Of a stretch of DNA of 64,000 nt, positions 41,297 to 50,467 are shown piece by piece. Position numbers and translations under genes: made by a program. The stretch is from contig CAVTRI010000001.1 of assembly GCA_963737075.1 (NCBI GenBank), positions 620,001 to 684,000 of the forward strand, read 5' to 3'. Numbering within the stretch: the stretch's first letter is position 1; each line of letters opens with the position of its first letter. The DNA is from CAVTRI01 sp963737075. GTDB taxonomy: Bacteria; Actinomycetota; Acidimicrobiia; Acidimicrobiales; Palsa-688. The notes beneath the pieces were generated by a model. That model made no database searches. It saw nothing but the letters and a program-made list of their open reading frames with translations, and was not told the DNA's origin.

Positions 41297-41401
41297 CGAC
41301 GGGCTGAGGTTAACTACTTTCCGTGAGGGGCTGGTCACGCTTTACGGCTGCGACCTGGGGTTTCTATCGTCGCGGCAGATGCCTGCTGTGACGTTTGTCT
41401 C

Positions 41402-41431
41402 TTGACGCGATGGCGAGGGGTCCGGCATACT
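41402..41431 (+). promoter_or_regulatory. Promoter of the 6C-type RNA
   Basis: TTGACG (41402-41407), 18 bases, CATACT (41426-41431). The expected start, about 41438, is the first base of the downstream double-hairpin RNA. Confidence 0.65.
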
Positions 41432-41438
41432 GGGAGTT

Positions 41439-41510
41439 GCTCGGGGCGGTATCCCCCCCATCGCCCCTTGAGCTTACGAAGGACCGGCATCCCCCCCGCC
41501 GGTCCTTCGT
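41439..41510 (+). ncRNA. 6C-type small RNA (two C-loop hairpins)
   Basis: Two adjacent stem-loops, each exposing seven cytosines. Hairpin 1: GCTC+GGGGCG (41439-41448) pairs with CGCCCC...GAGC (41462-41473), loop with CCCCCCC. Hairpin 2: ACGAAGGACCGGC (41476-41488) pairs perfectly with GCCGGTCCTTCGT (41498-41510), loop ATCCCCCCC. This is the defining architecture of the actinobacterial 6C RNA (B11 in M. tuberculosis), which pairs through its C-loops with G-rich ribosome-binding sites. A promoter ends 7 bases before the first hairpin. The second stem may also terminate transcription. No coding frame overlaps it convincingly. Confidence 0.82.
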
Positions 41511-41804
41511 CGCGTTTCGGCGGCGTAGATATGACGGGGACGCCGCCCCTGGCGACCCCGACGCATCCGTTCGGGTCGAGGCGGTCCGGTCACCCCCGGG
41601 GACCAGCGGCCAACCTCGGCCCGAACGCCCCCTCTTGCTCGTGGATCGTACGTGTCATGCGACACACCAGGCAAGGCACTTCCACGTCTCAAGAGAAATC
41701 GAAACGAGGGCAAATCGAGACGCGGGGTCCGTCCTGGATCGCTCGAAGCCCGCGGCGCGGCTGCGCCGGGTGTTCGCCTCGGGCGGGGTCGTAGTCTCCG
41801 GGGC
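41511..41804 (+). other. Leader region of malic enzyme
   Basis: 294 bases between the 6C RNA and malic enzyme. It holds a small dyad GTGTC-ATGC-GACAC at 41652-41665. No reading frame with coding character and no ribosome site other than weak GGGG before the ATG at 41805 were seen; the mRNA may be leaderless or start within this stretch. Confidence 0.4.
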
Positions 41805-43205
41805 ATGGCAACGCCCCTCGCCGCCTACTCGCTTCGTATCCGCGCCCGGCTGCGCAACCATCCGGGGGTCCTTGGCCAGCTGGCTACCGCGCTCGGAGCA
41901 GCCGGGGGGAGCCTGATGGCCATCGAGATTGTCGCCACCGACGGCGCGACGGTCACCCGGGATCTGGTCGTCTTCTGCCCATCCGAGGGTCACGCAGCGA
42001 CCGTCGACGCCGCTTCCCGCCGAGTTGATGGCGTCGAGGTGCTGGAGTCCGAGGATCGCACCTTCGCCTTGCACCAGGCCGGCAAGCTCCGTATAGACGG
42101 CAAGCAGCCCCTTCGAGACCGCGATGACCTGGCCATGGCCTACACGCCAGGCGTGGCGAGGGTGTGCACCGCCATCGCTGCCACGCCGGCGCTGGCGCAC
42201 CGATACACGATGAAAGCCAACACGGTCGCCGTCGTCACCGACGGAACGGCGGTGTTGGGGCTCGGCGACATCGGGCCCGACGCCGCGTTGCCGGTGATGG
42301 AGGGCAAAGCGGTGTTGTTCAAAGCCTTCGCTGACGTCGACGCGGTGCCCGTCTGCCTCCGGGTGTCGGGCCCCGACGAGCTCGTGGAGGCGGTGCAGCG
42401 GCTGGAGCCGGTGTTCGGCGGGATCAACCTCGAGGACATCGCGGCGCCGCACTGTTTCGACGTGGAGCGCCGGCTATCGGACACGCTTTCGATCCCTGTC
42501 TTCCATGACGACCAACACGGGACGGCGGTGGTAGCTCTGGCGGCGCTGCGCAACGCGGTGCAAATCGTCGGCAAACGGTTCGCTGACCTCCGTATCGTCC
42601 TGTCGGGAGCGGGGGCGGCCGGCGTGGCCATCACGCGGATCTTGATGAGCGCCGGCGCGGGCGACATCGTCGCCGCCGACCGCAAAGGTGCCATCCACCG
42701 CGGTCGGGACGGCCTCGACCCATCCAAGCAGTGGCTCGCCGACAACGCCAATCCGTCGGCCCGCTCAGGGACCCTGCAACAGGTGCTCGCCAGGGCCGAC
42801 GTCTTCATCGGCGTGAGCGGTCCGGGCTTGCTTACCCGCGCTGATCTGGAGACCATGGCCGATGCGCCGATCGTCTTCGCCCTCGCCAATCCTGTCCCGG
42901 AAGTCTTGCCCGAGGAGGCGGAAGGGGTCGTGGCGGTGATGGCCACCGGGCGCAGCGACTACCCCAACCAGATCAACAACGTCCTGTGCTTCCCTGGCAT
43001 CTTCCGCGGCGCTCTCGACGCGGGAGCGACGCGGATCACCGAGAGCATGAAGCTCGCGGCGGCCGACGCCATCGCCGCCGCCGTCGCGCCCGGGCAGCTA
43101 CAAGCCGAAGAGGTTGTGCCGAGCGTGTTCGCACCCGGTGTCAGCGCAGCCGTTGCGAACGCGGTCGGCGCCGCCGCGCGGGCCGACGGCGTCACCCGCG
43201 ACTGA
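41805..43205 (+). CDS. NAD(P)-dependent malic enzyme with N-terminal ACT domain
   Basis: 466 residues from the ATG at 41805. Residues about 8-85 are an ACT domain (YSLRIRARLRNHPGVLGQLATALG), an allosteric amino-acid sensor. The malic domain follows: YTPGVARVC, then MKANTVAVVTDGTAVLGLGDIGP with the catalytic Lys in GKAVLFKAF, metal site INLEDIAAP and PVFHDDQHGTA. The NAD(P) domain has LSGAGAAGVAI and GVSGPGLL, ending with FALANPVPE and YPNQINNVLCFPG. It converts malate to pyruvate + CO2 and can supply NADPH for lipid synthesis. Cofactor preference cannot be decided here. Confidence 0.93.
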   Translation: MATPLAAYSLRIRARLRNHPGVLGQLATALGAAGGSLMAIEIVATDGATVTRDLVVFCPSEGHAATVDAASRRVDGVEVLESEDRTFALHQAGKLRIDGKQPLRDRDDLAMAYTPGVARVCTAIAATPALAHRYTMKANTVAVVTDGTAVLGLGDIGPDAALPVMEGKAVLFKAFADVDAVPVCLRVSGPDELVEAVQRLEPVFGGINLEDIAAPHCFDVERRLSDTLSIPVFHDDQHGTAVVALAALRNAVQIVGKRFADLRIVLSGAGAAGVAITRILMSAGAGDIVAADRKGAIHRGRDGLDPSKQWLADNANPSARSGTLQQVLARADVFIGVSGPGLLTRADLETMADAPIVFALANPVPEVLPEEAEGVVAVMATGRSDYPNQINNVLCFPGIFRGALDAGATRITESMKLAAADAIAAAVAPGQLQAEEVVPSVFAPGVSAAVANAVGAAARADGVTRD

Positions 43206-43215
43206 GAGCGGCCGC

Positions 43216-44367
43216 TCAGCCCGCCTCATAGCGCCTGCCCTTCCACTCGACGCCGCCGCGGAAGTGACGACGGGCCGAGTCGGCGGTCATGGCCCCGTAC
43301 ATCGCGGCCGCCAGCGGAAGGGTCATCGCCCACGGCCAGCACAGCCGGTAGTACCGCACCGTGGGCAGATACGTGGCGTTCATGAGCAGGTACGCGAGAA
43401 AACCTCCTGCGCAGGCAAGCCAATCGCCAGAAAGGGCCCCTGCCACGCCCACGACCACCGGAGCGACGTACACGAGGGCCAGCCCGGCCAGGACCGCAAC
43501 GAGCAGCGGGAGCTGATATCGCAACTGCGTGAACGCGCTCCGGGCCACCATGTGCCACAGGTCGGCAAGCTTCGGGTAGGGCCGGACGCTGTCCACGTCG
43601 TCGGCGAACCCGAGCCACAGGCGCGCGCCACGCCGCTTGAGCTGACGGGCCAACGCGACGTCGTCGATGACCGCGCTTCGCACCGCGGCGATCCCGCCGG
43701 CAGCAGCCATCGTGGTGGCGCGGAGGAGCACACAGCCGCCGGCTGCCGCCGCAGTCGAACCGCCCTTGGCGACCCGGCGAAAGGGGTAGAGCTGGCCGAA
43801 GAAGTACACAAACGCCGGCACCAGCAGTCGCTCCCACCCGGTTTCGGCTCGCAGCCGGGCCATGACCGACACGAGGTCCCTGTCGCCGTCGAGGGCGGCG
43901 GCGACGAGCCGGCGGAGTGAGCTTCGCCCATGGCGGATGTCGGCATCGGTCAGCAGCAGCCACTCCGCACTGCCTGGCGAGGCGGCGGCGACGCCCTGCG
44001 CGTGCGCGATGCCCTGGTGCAGCGCCCAAAGCTTGCCGGCCCAGCCCGGAGGCCGTGCCTGGCCCCGGAGAACGGTGACCGGCAGGCGGCCCTTCGGCGC
44101 TGCTCCGGCGATGGAGCCGGTGCCGTCCGTGCTGCCATCGTCGACGACCACGATTCGGGCCGGCCCGGGGTAGTCCTGGGCCGCCAGGCTCGGCAGTGTC
44201 ACCCGCAACATCGCCGCCTCGTTACGCGCCGGCACCACGATCGCCACCGAAGGCCAGCTCCCCGGCGGTGCGGAGTCCGGCAGGCGGACAGAGGTGCGCC
44301 AGTACTGGCCGTGGACGGTGATGAGAAACAGCCAGGCGGCTAGCGAGATCGCCGCCAGGACGTCCAT
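43216..44367 (-). CDS. hpnB: Hopanoid-associated glycosyltransferase HpnB-like (GT2)
   Basis: 383 residues from the ATG at 44367, giving an N-terminal membrane helix (VLAAISLAAWLFLITV). GT2 core: VAIVVPARNEA, VVVDDGSTDGT, LLLTDADIRHG, and the acceptor-site IDDVALARQLKRRGARLWLGF. The C-terminus has several membrane segments (LPLLVAVLAGLALVYVAPVVVGV, WLACAGGFLAYLLMNATYL). Length and WAGKLWALHQGI match HpnB, encoded in hopanoid loci, though here no squalene-hopene cyclase or other hpn genes are adjacent. A different lipid acceptor is possible. Convergent with malic enzyme; a 12-bp palindrome (43206-43217) lies at the junction. Confidence 0.78.
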   Translation of the reverse strand: MDVLAAISLAAWLFLITVHGQYWRTSVRLPDSAPPGSWPSVAIVVPARNEAAMLRVTLPSLAAQDYPGPARIVVVDDGSTDGTGSIAGAAPKGRLPVTVLRGQARPPGWAGKLWALHQGIAHAQGVAAASPGSAEWLLLTDADIRHGRSSLRRLVAAALDGDRDLVSVMARLRAETGWERLLVPAFVYFFGQLYPFRRVAKGGSTAAAAGGCVLLRATTMAAAGGIAAVRSAVIDDVALARQLKRRGARLWLGFADDVDSVRPYPKLADLWHMVARSAFTQLRYQLPLLVAVLAGLALVYVAPVVVGVAGALSGDWLACAGGFLAYLLMNATYLPTVRYYRLCWPWAMTLPLAAAMYGAMTADSARRHFRGGVEWKGRRYEAG

Positions 44368-44415
44368 GAGGTCCGTCAGTGTATGGCCGGAGCCGCGACG
44401 GATAACACTTGTCGC

Positions 44416-45126
44416 ATGCCTGAGCTCCACATCCCTGCCCCTGACGGCGATCTTCGCGCCGAAGTGTCCCGACCCAGCATCGGCAGCGGCCCGTGGCCGG
44501 GGGTCGTCGTGATTCATGACGTGTTCGGATTTACGAATCACACGTTGGAGCACGCGTCCCGCCTCGCCACGGCCGGCTACCTCGCGCTCACCCCGGATCT
44601 GTACACGCGGGGCGGATTGGTGCGCTGCGTCAAAGCGACATTCTCGGCCTTGGCGAGCGGCGAGGGAGTCGCCTACCGGGACCTCGAGGCGTGCCGGCAG
44701 TGGCTGGCCGACCATCCGGACTGCACCGGGAAGGTCGGCGTCATCGGCTTTTGCATGGGCGGCGGGTTCGCCCTGATGACAGCCAACAGGGGCTTTGCGG
44801 CTTCAGCACCTAACTACGGCCCGCTCCCGAACGACCCGGACAGGGCGCTCGCCGGGGCGTGCCCGGTCGTGGCGAGTTACGGCGGGAAAGATCGCGGGCA
44901 GATGCGCGGCGCGGCGGCGAAGCTCGAGGAGGCGCTGACCAAAGCGGGCGTCGTCCATGATGTCAAGGAGTACCCCGACGCCGGGCACAGCTTCATGGAC
45001 AGGTTCAACGCCGGGCCGCTCACGCCCGTGATCCGGGTCGGCGGGTTCGGCTACGAACGTGAGAGCGCGGAGGACGCTTGGGCCCGGGTGTTGCAGTTCT
45101 TCGAGCAGCACCTCGGAAGCGCTTGA
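44416..45126 (+). CDS. Dienelactone hydrolase-family protein
   Basis: 236 residues from the ATG at 44416. Alpha/beta hydrolase with a Cys nucleophile in G-F-C-M-G-G (IGFCMGGGFALM), the acid Asp near VASYGGKDRG and the catalytic His in DAGHSFMDR, all as in DLH. The N-terminal GPWPGVVVIHDVFG is typical. It hydrolyses dienelactones or other small esters; the specific pathway is not evident because no ring-cleavage genes are nearby. Divergent from hpnB by 48 bp. Confidence 0.88.
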   Translation: MPELHIPAPDGDLRAEVSRPSIGSGPWPGVVVIHDVFGFTNHTLEHASRLATAGYLALTPDLYTRGGLVRCVKATFSALASGEGVAYRDLEACRQWLADHPDCTGKVGVIGFCMGGGFALMTANRGFAASAPNYGPLPNDPDRALAGACPVVASYGGKDRGQMRGAAAKLEEALTKAGVVHDVKEYPDAGHSFMDRFNAGPLTPVIRVGGFGYERESAEDAWARVLQFFEQHLGSA

Positions 45127-45210
45127 GCGCAGAGGTCTGCTCGGGTCGGCGGCGCCGGGTCCCCCCACGGCCATACCATGCACACCCATGCACCGGGATG
45201 CATCGGCCTG

Positions 45211-46173
45211 ATGACCCGAGTAGGGCTGGTGCTCGGCGCGGGGGGCGTCACCGGCGGCGGTTTCCACGCTGGGGTGCTCGCCGCGTTGCACGAGAAAACC
45301 GGGTGGGATCCGAGAAAGGCCGACCTCGCACTGGGGACGTCAGCCGGCTCGGCGACGGCCGCCACCTTGCGGGGCGGGTTAAGTGCCCCTGATCTTTACG
45401 CTCGCAGCGTCGGGGAGCCGCTCAGCTCCGAGGGCTTGGCACTGCTGCGGCGGGTCGGGCTGCCGACCGGGCCGCCCCCGGTGCCGGGACCGCCCTTGAG
45501 TCGCGGCTCACGGTGGCGCGGGGCGGCGCCGGAACTGCTGATGGAGACCGCCATCCGAGCACCGTGGCGTCTCCGTCTCGGGTCGGTCGGGGCCGCGCTC
45601 ATGCCTGAGGGCACGGTGCCAACGGACCACATTTCCGGCTCTATCCGTGCGTTGCTCGGCGGCCGCTGGCCGGAGCGGACGCTTTGGGTCGCCGCCGTCC
45701 GGTTGGGTGACGGCTTGGTGGTGTTCGGAAGGGACGGCTCACCTCCAGCGTCCCCCGGGGACGCAGTGGCCGCCTCGTGCGCGATCCCAGGTTGGTACCG
45801 GCCCGTCGTGATCGGTGATGTCCGGTACGTGGACGGCGGCGTGCACTCGATGACCAACGTGTCGCAAGTGGCCGGACAGGGGTTGGACGTCATCGTGATC
45901 AGCGCCCCGATGGGACGCGCCGGCGAGCGCGGGCCGGCCAGCCCCTTGCGCCAGGCAGCCCGGGCTCAGCTGGCGTTGGAGGTACAGGCGATCCGCCGCC
46001 GGGGGGTGACGGTCATCGCGTTTCAGCCCACGGCCGAAGACCAGGCCGCGATCGGTCAGAACCCGATGGACCCGGCCCGCCGGGCCCCCGCGGCTCGTCA
46101 GGCCCGGCTATCGGCCCTGGGCCGCCTCGACCGCCCCGACGTGCGCCCTGTCCTCGAAGCGCTCCGCGGGTAG
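45211..46173 (+). CDS. Patatin-like phospholipase
   Basis: 320 residues from the ATG at 45211 (an in-frame start at 45178 adds 11 residues that do not fit the family). Oxyanion hole GAGGVTGGGF, nucleophile Ser in GTSAGS and catalytic Asp in VDGGVHS form the Ser-Asp dyad. It hydrolyses acyl esters of lipids. The gene converges on a wax ester/TAG synthase, consistent with lipid turnover. No signal peptide, so cytosolic or peripherally membrane-bound. Confidence 0.9.
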   Translation: MTRVGLVLGAGGVTGGGFHAGVLAALHEKTGWDPRKADLALGTSAGSATAATLRGGLSAPDLYARSVGEPLSSEGLALLRRVGLPTGPPPVPGPPLSRGSRWRGAAPELLMETAIRAPWRLRLGSVGAALMPEGTVPTDHISGSIRALLGGRWPERTLWVAAVRLGDGLVVFGRDGSPPASPGDAVAASCAIPGWYRPVVIGDVRYVDGGVHSMTNVSQVAGQGLDVIVISAPMGRAGERGPASPLRQAARAQLALEVQAIRRRGVTVIAFQPTAEDQAAIGQNPMDPARRAPAARQARLSALGRLDRPDVRPVLEALRG

Positions 46174-46182
46174 CGGGCCGCC

Positions 46183-47586
46183 TCAAGCGGCGGCGCGCAG
46201 GTCCGTGAAGGCCCGCTGCAGGCAGTCGGCGTAGTGGGCCGGGTCCGGCATCTGCTGGCGGTCGCCGGTAAACGACAGGACGAAGGTGTTCTCGTACGTG
46301 TAGACGACGTTGATCAGCCCCATCCCGTCGACAACCGGCCCTCCGCCAAACTGGCGCACGAGGCGCGCGCCCGCGAAGTACAAGGGCTCCCGGGGACCGG
46401 GCACGTTGGTGACGACAGTGTTGACGGGCCCTCCTGCCGCACCTCGTCGGGCGGATTCGGTCGCCAGGCGGGAGCCGAGCCCCACCAGCGCTCCTGGCGC
46501 CAACTGGGACACTTCCTGCAAGGTGCGGGCCCCGATCGCCTGGGTCATCTCCTTCGATGCCGAGGTCGATGTGTGGACCGCCGTCAGGCGCTCGACCGGG
46601 TCGGCCACGTCGGTGGCCAGGCTCACCACCATCGCGGACACCAAGTTGCCTGCCTGGCCTTGCTCTGCCTCCGCCCGCACGGAGACCGGAGTCATCGCGA
46701 GAAGCGGGGCGTCTGGCAGCTCGCCCAGGCCCTCCAGGTACGCCCGGAGGCCACCACCAACGATCGAGAGCGCCACGTCGTTCACTGTCGCCCCCTCGAC
46801 TGCGGCGCGCATGGGCTTGATGTCGGCGAAGTCGAAGAAGCGACCGTCAAGGACGCGGTGGCCGCTGATCGGACCGTTGAACCGGGTGACCGGGGCCGCG
46901 CCCCTCGCGCCGCCGGCGGCGCCCAGCTGGCCGGCCCGCCCCAGCCCGGCCAGGAAGCGGCTCGTGATCTGCGCGGTGCGCACCGGCGACAGGACGGCGT
47001 TCAGCGACGCCCGCGTCATCAGCTCGAACGGTGTGGGATCCTCCTCCGGCTGCCACTCGGCCGCCGGCGGCGGAGGGGAGACGATCTCCGCGGTCTGGGT
47101 GTGGATCGCGGTCGCCATCTCGACGCCGGACTTGCCGTCGACGGCCGCATGGTGCACCTTCAAGACCAAGCCGAAGCTTCCCGGCGGGACCCCGTCGACG
47201 TGGTCGAGTCCCTCCACCACGTAGAGCTCCCACAAGGGCCGGTCCAAATCGAGGGGCCGGGAGTGCAAGCGGGCCGCCTGGATGCAGAACTGGCGCCAGT
47301 CGCCCGGCTTGGGCAGCGCGATGTGGCGGACGTGGTACTCCAGGTCGAAATGGGAGTCCTCCACCCAGTACGGATGATCGATGTCGCTCGGCACACGGAC
47401 GAGCTTTTGGCGGAAGGCCCGGGCCAGGTGCAGACGGTCCTCCAGGTATCCCAGGATTCCTTTGAATGTCACCTTGCCGTCTGGCGCGGTTGATTGGTCA
47501 TAGACGCCGATCGACAACACATGCATCGGCGTGTGCGGTTGCTCGGTATAGACGAAAGACGCGTCCTGAGCACTCAGTTGCTGCAC
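46183..47586 (-). CDS. Wax ester synthase/diacylglycerol acyltransferase (WS/DGAT) 1
   Basis: 467 residues from a GTG at 47586, chosen because GGGGAGGTGG precedes it and QQLSAQDASFVYTE is the family N-terminus; longer upstream frames cross the divergent gene. Active-site H145-H146-x3-D150-G151 (KVHHAAVDGKSG) transfers acyl from CoA to an alcohol or diacylglycerol. The C-terminal VNTVVTNVPGPREPLYFAGARL and MGLINVVYTYENTFVLSFTGDR match the family. Membrane-associated, on the surface of lipid droplets. A second WS/DGAT lies on the far side of the CoA-transferase. Confidence 0.93.
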   Translation of the reverse strand: MQQLSAQDASFVYTEQPHTPMHVLSIGVYDQSTAPDGKVTFKGILGYLEDRLHLARAFRQKLVRVPSDIDHPYWVEDSHFDLEYHVRHIALPKPGDWRQFCIQAARLHSRPLDLDRPLWELYVVEGLDHVDGVPPGSFGLVLKVHHAAVDGKSGVEMATAIHTQTAEIVSPPPPAAEWQPEEDPTPFELMTRASLNAVLSPVRTAQITSRFLAGLGRAGQLGAAGGARGAAPVTRFNGPISGHRVLDGRFFDFADIKPMRAAVEGATVNDVALSIVGGGLRAYLEGLGELPDAPLLAMTPVSVRAEAEQGQAGNLVSAMVVSLATDVADPVERLTAVHTSTSASKEMTQAIGARTLQEVSQLAPGALVGLGSRLATESARRGAAGGPVNTVVTNVPGPREPLYFAGARLVRQFGGGPVVDGMGLINVVYTYENTFVLSFTGDRQQMPDPAHYADCLQRAFTDLRAAA

Positions 47587-47655
47587 GATTCCCCACCTCC
47601 CCTGTTGTCTGCCCCCACCGTAGCCCCTGCCGGTGCTGGGTGGTAGCGTCCCCCG

Positions 47656-48864
47656 GTGGCCGATCGGGTGTTCGACGGGCTGCGTGTTATCGACTGCGGC
47701 AGCTACGTCGCCGCCCCCGCGGCAGCCACCGTGCTGTCCGACTTCGGGGCCGACGTGATCAAGATCGAGCCGCCGGGGGCCGGCGATCCGTATCGGGCTT
47801 TGTACCTGACGCCCGGCCACCCGGTCAGTGACGCCAACTACGGCTGGATGCTGGACTCCCGCAACAAGCGGAGCCTGGCTCTCGATCTCGCCCACCCGGA
47901 TGGGCGGGCCGTACTCCGCCGGCTGGTGGAAGGAGCGGATGTGTTCATCACGAACCTTCCGTTGCCGGCCCGACGACGCCTTGAGATCGACCACGAGACC
48001 CTGCTGGTCAGCAATCACCGCCTGGTCTATGCCTCCTTCACCGGCTACGGCGAGCGCGGCGAAGAGGCGACGAAGCCCGGGTTCGACCTGACCGCCTGGT
48101 GGGCCAGGTCGGGGATGATGGACATCTGCCGTTCTTCGGCCGGGGCGGTGCCCGCCAAGCCGACCGTGGCCATGGGAGATCACCCGGCTGCGATAGCCCT
48201 GTTTGCGGGCATCGCTGTCGCCCTGTACCGCCGCGAGCGGACAGGCCAGGGAGGGCTGGTGTCATCGTCGCTGCTCGCCAACGGGCTGTGGGCCAACGCG
48301 TACCTCGCCCAGGCTGCGCTGTGCGGCGCGCTCACTGTTGACCGGACGCCGCGCGAGGAATCTCCCAATGCGCTCACGACGTATTACAGGTGCCGAGACG
48401 GGCTGTGGCTCGTCCTCGGCATCCTCAACGAGGATCGCTACTGGCCGGTGCTCGCGGCTTGCCTCAACCGCGGAGACCTCCTCACCGACGCCCGCTTCGC
48501 AACACGCGCCGATCGATTGCAGCATTCGGTCGAGCTCGTCGCCGAGCTCGATGCAAGTTTTGCGACCAGAGATCGGGATGCGTGGCGGTCGGTCCTTCAC
48601 GACAACGGAATCGTCTTCGAGATCGTCGCCACCCCCGACGACATTCCCGGCGACGAGCAGCTGCGCGCCAACGAGATCCTGGTGCCCTCGGCCGACGGCG
48701 AATCGATGACTATCGACAGCCCGTTCGCCGTCGACGGCAGCGCCAAGGTGCCCCCTCGGGCGGCGCCCGACGCCGTCGGTGAGCACACCGACGAGATCCT
48801 CCGCGAGGCCGGCTACGACGACAGCACGATCGCCGCCCTCCGGGCGTCGGCCGCGGTCAGCTGA
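47656..48864 (+). CDS. CaiB/BaiF (family III) CoA-transferase
   Basis: 402 residues from a GTG at 47656. LRVIDCGSYVAAPAAATVLSDFGADVIKIEPP is the CoA-binding N-terminus. Catalytic D144 sits in GFDLTAWWARSG, forming the acyl-aspartyl intermediate. MDICRSSAG, GDHPAAIALFAG and GQGGLVSSSLLANGLWANA follow the family order. It moves CoA between carboxylic acids (or racemises a branched acyl-CoA). It is flanked on both sides by WS/DGAT genes on the other strand and overlaps the second by 8 bp, so its products may feed storage lipids. Confidence 0.9.
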   Translation: MADRVFDGLRVIDCGSYVAAPAAATVLSDFGADVIKIEPPGAGDPYRALYLTPGHPVSDANYGWMLDSRNKRSLALDLAHPDGRAVLRRLVEGADVFITNLPLPARRRLEIDHETLLVSNHRLVYASFTGYGERGEEATKPGFDLTAWWARSGMMDICRSSAGAVPAKPTVAMGDHPAAIALFAGIAVALYRRERTGQGGLVSSSLLANGLWANAYLAQAALCGALTVDRTPREESPNALTTYYRCRDGLWLVLGILNEDRYWPVLAACLNRGDLLTDARFATRADRLQHSVELVAELDASFATRDRDAWRSVLHDNGIVFEIVATPDDIPGDEQLRANEILVPSADGESMTIDSPFAVDGSAKVPPRAAPDAVGEHTDEILREAGYDDSTIAALRASAAVS

Positions 48865-50344
48865 CCGCCGAAACGCCGGCGGCTTTGCTGAGGATTGCGA
48901 ACTCGTCGACGATGAGGTCGATGAGGTGGTCGATATCGGGGACGCGTTCGCGTGCGCCGACCAGTCCGATGTCCATGGTGTCCCGATAGCTCTGCACGGT
49001 GATGTTGAGGCCCTGGGTCTCCGAAATAGTCGAAACCGGGTAGTAGTGGAGCATCTCGGCTTGGTCGAGCCACAGGGTCTGGCGAGGACCCGGCACGTTC
49101 GAGATGACCACGTTGAATGGAGGGTTCATCTGGTCGGCGACTCGCAGCTGCGTGGTCATTTGCGCGGCGCGAATCGCCATGGCCGGAGGGGCGAAATCGG
49201 CGTATTCGACGAGGACGTCGGCGGGGACGAGCGCGAACCGTTCTTTGGCGTCGTTCATGGTCTGAGACACCGCCTGCAACCTGGCGATCGGGTCGTCGAG
49301 GTCGGTGGGCAGCGGGGGAAACATCGACGACACGCGGTTGGTCCAGGGGTCGGCCTCAGTCCCCGTGCGGATCGACACCGGCACCATGGCAACGAGCGGC
49401 GCATCGGGGAGGGCACCGTGCTCGATCAGGTATGTCCGCAAAGCTCCGGCGCATGCCGCCATGACCACGTCGTTGACCGTGGTGTCGGTCGCCGATTTGA
49501 TGGCCTTCACGTCGCCCAGCGGCACCGAGCGAAAGGCCACCCGTCGCTGGGCGGTGATGGAGCCGTTGAACGGGGTAGGCGGAGCCGCCCCGGACGGGGG
49601 CGGGGCCGGCGTGTCGGCGTCGGTCGCCGACTCGCCGCCCCGGGACGTCGACAGCGGGTTCGGCGCGCTGCGTGCGAGCTCCGCGAAGGCGCTCACGCCG
49701 CGGTTGCGGGTCAGCTCGCCCATGGCCTGTAGCCCCCGAAGCTGCAACTGGAGGTACTTGGCGGGCTTGGACGCGGCATCGGTCATGACCCGGGCGAGCA
49801 CGTGCGCCGGGCTCGGCACCTGCTCCGGCGGCGGCAGCTCGGGTCGCTCGGGCTGATCGACCACGCCGCGCTCGACGTCGTAGAAGACCTTGATCAACTC
49901 GGCGCCGGCCGCTCCGTCGATGGTGGCGTGGTGCAGCTTGGTCAGGATCGCGAAGCGGTCACCGACCAGGCCCTCGATGACATAGCACTCCCACAGAGGA
50001 TGACCCCGGTCCAGTGGACGGGCGATGATCCGCGCCACAAGCTCGGCCAGCTTGGTGTCGCTGCCCGGCGCCGGGATGGCAGCGTCGCGCAGATGGAACT
50101 CCATATCGAACGCCGGATCTTCGATCCAGTAGGGATGATCCAGCTGGAAGGGGACCTCGACAAGCCGCCGCCGCAGCGGTTCGAGATCAGGGAGCCGGCG
50201 GGTCAGTTTGGCGTGCATCGCCTCGTACGGCGACCATGCCGGGTCGTCCGGGCGGGCGAAGACGGCCAGCCCGCTGACGTGTCCGAACGAGGTCGGTGTC
50301 TCCATGTACAGGAAGCTGGCGTCCACACCACTGAGCTGTTTCAT
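48857..50344 (-). CDS. Wax ester synthase/diacylglycerol acyltransferase (WS/DGAT) 2
   Basis: 495 residues from the ATG at 50344 (MKQLSGVDASFLYMETP is the family N-terminus; GGGGAAG precedes it). Catalytic LHHATIDGAAG has the HHxxxDG pattern. It differs from WS/DGAT 1 in a longer linker (about 240-310) rich in Pro/Ser/Ala. The C-terminal FNVVISNVPGPRQTLWL and GLNITVQSYRD are conserved. It probably has a different chain or acceptor preference from the first copy. It shares a 123-bp divergent region with an acyl-CoA ligase that could supply its acyl-CoA. Confidence 0.93.
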   Translation of the reverse strand: MKQLSGVDASFLYMETPTSFGHVSGLAVFARPDDPAWSPYEAMHAKLTRRLPDLEPLRRRLVEVPFQLDHPYWIEDPAFDMEFHLRDAAIPAPGSDTKLAELVARIIARPLDRGHPLWECYVIEGLVGDRFAILTKLHHATIDGAAGAELIKVFYDVERGVVDQPERPELPPPEQVPSPAHVLARVMTDAASKPAKYLQLQLRGLQAMGELTRNRGVSAFAELARSAPNPLSTSRGGESATDADTPAPPPSGAAPPTPFNGSITAQRRVAFRSVPLGDVKAIKSATDTTVNDVVMAACAGALRTYLIEHGALPDAPLVAMVPVSIRTGTEADPWTNRVSSMFPPLPTDLDDPIARLQAVSQTMNDAKERFALVPADVLVEYADFAPPAMAIRAAQMTTQLRVADQMNPPFNVVISNVPGPRQTLWLDQAEMLHYYPVSTISETQGLNITVQSYRDTMDIGLVGARERVPDIDHLIDLIVDEFAILSKAAGVSAVS

Positions 50345-50467
50345 CGAACTTCCCCTGACGCTCGGGCTTTGCTTCGTCCGACAGCGTAGTTCGAGTGGGG
50401 GACTGCGAGGCCGGGGCGCGGGCGGATACGGTGGGTCGCAGCGTAGAAGGTCTCCGAAGGGGGGCGC

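Noticed and set aside
43206..43217. GAGCGGCCGCTC palindrome as a bidirectional terminator
   Set aside because: Twelve-base palindrome with no loop or T-run; it overlaps the end of hpnB and could be chance in GC-rich DNA.
46177..46191. Hairpin GCCGC-CTCAA-GCGGC between patatin and WS/DGAT 1
   Set aside because: Five-pair stem lying partly within coding sequence; too weak to call a terminator.
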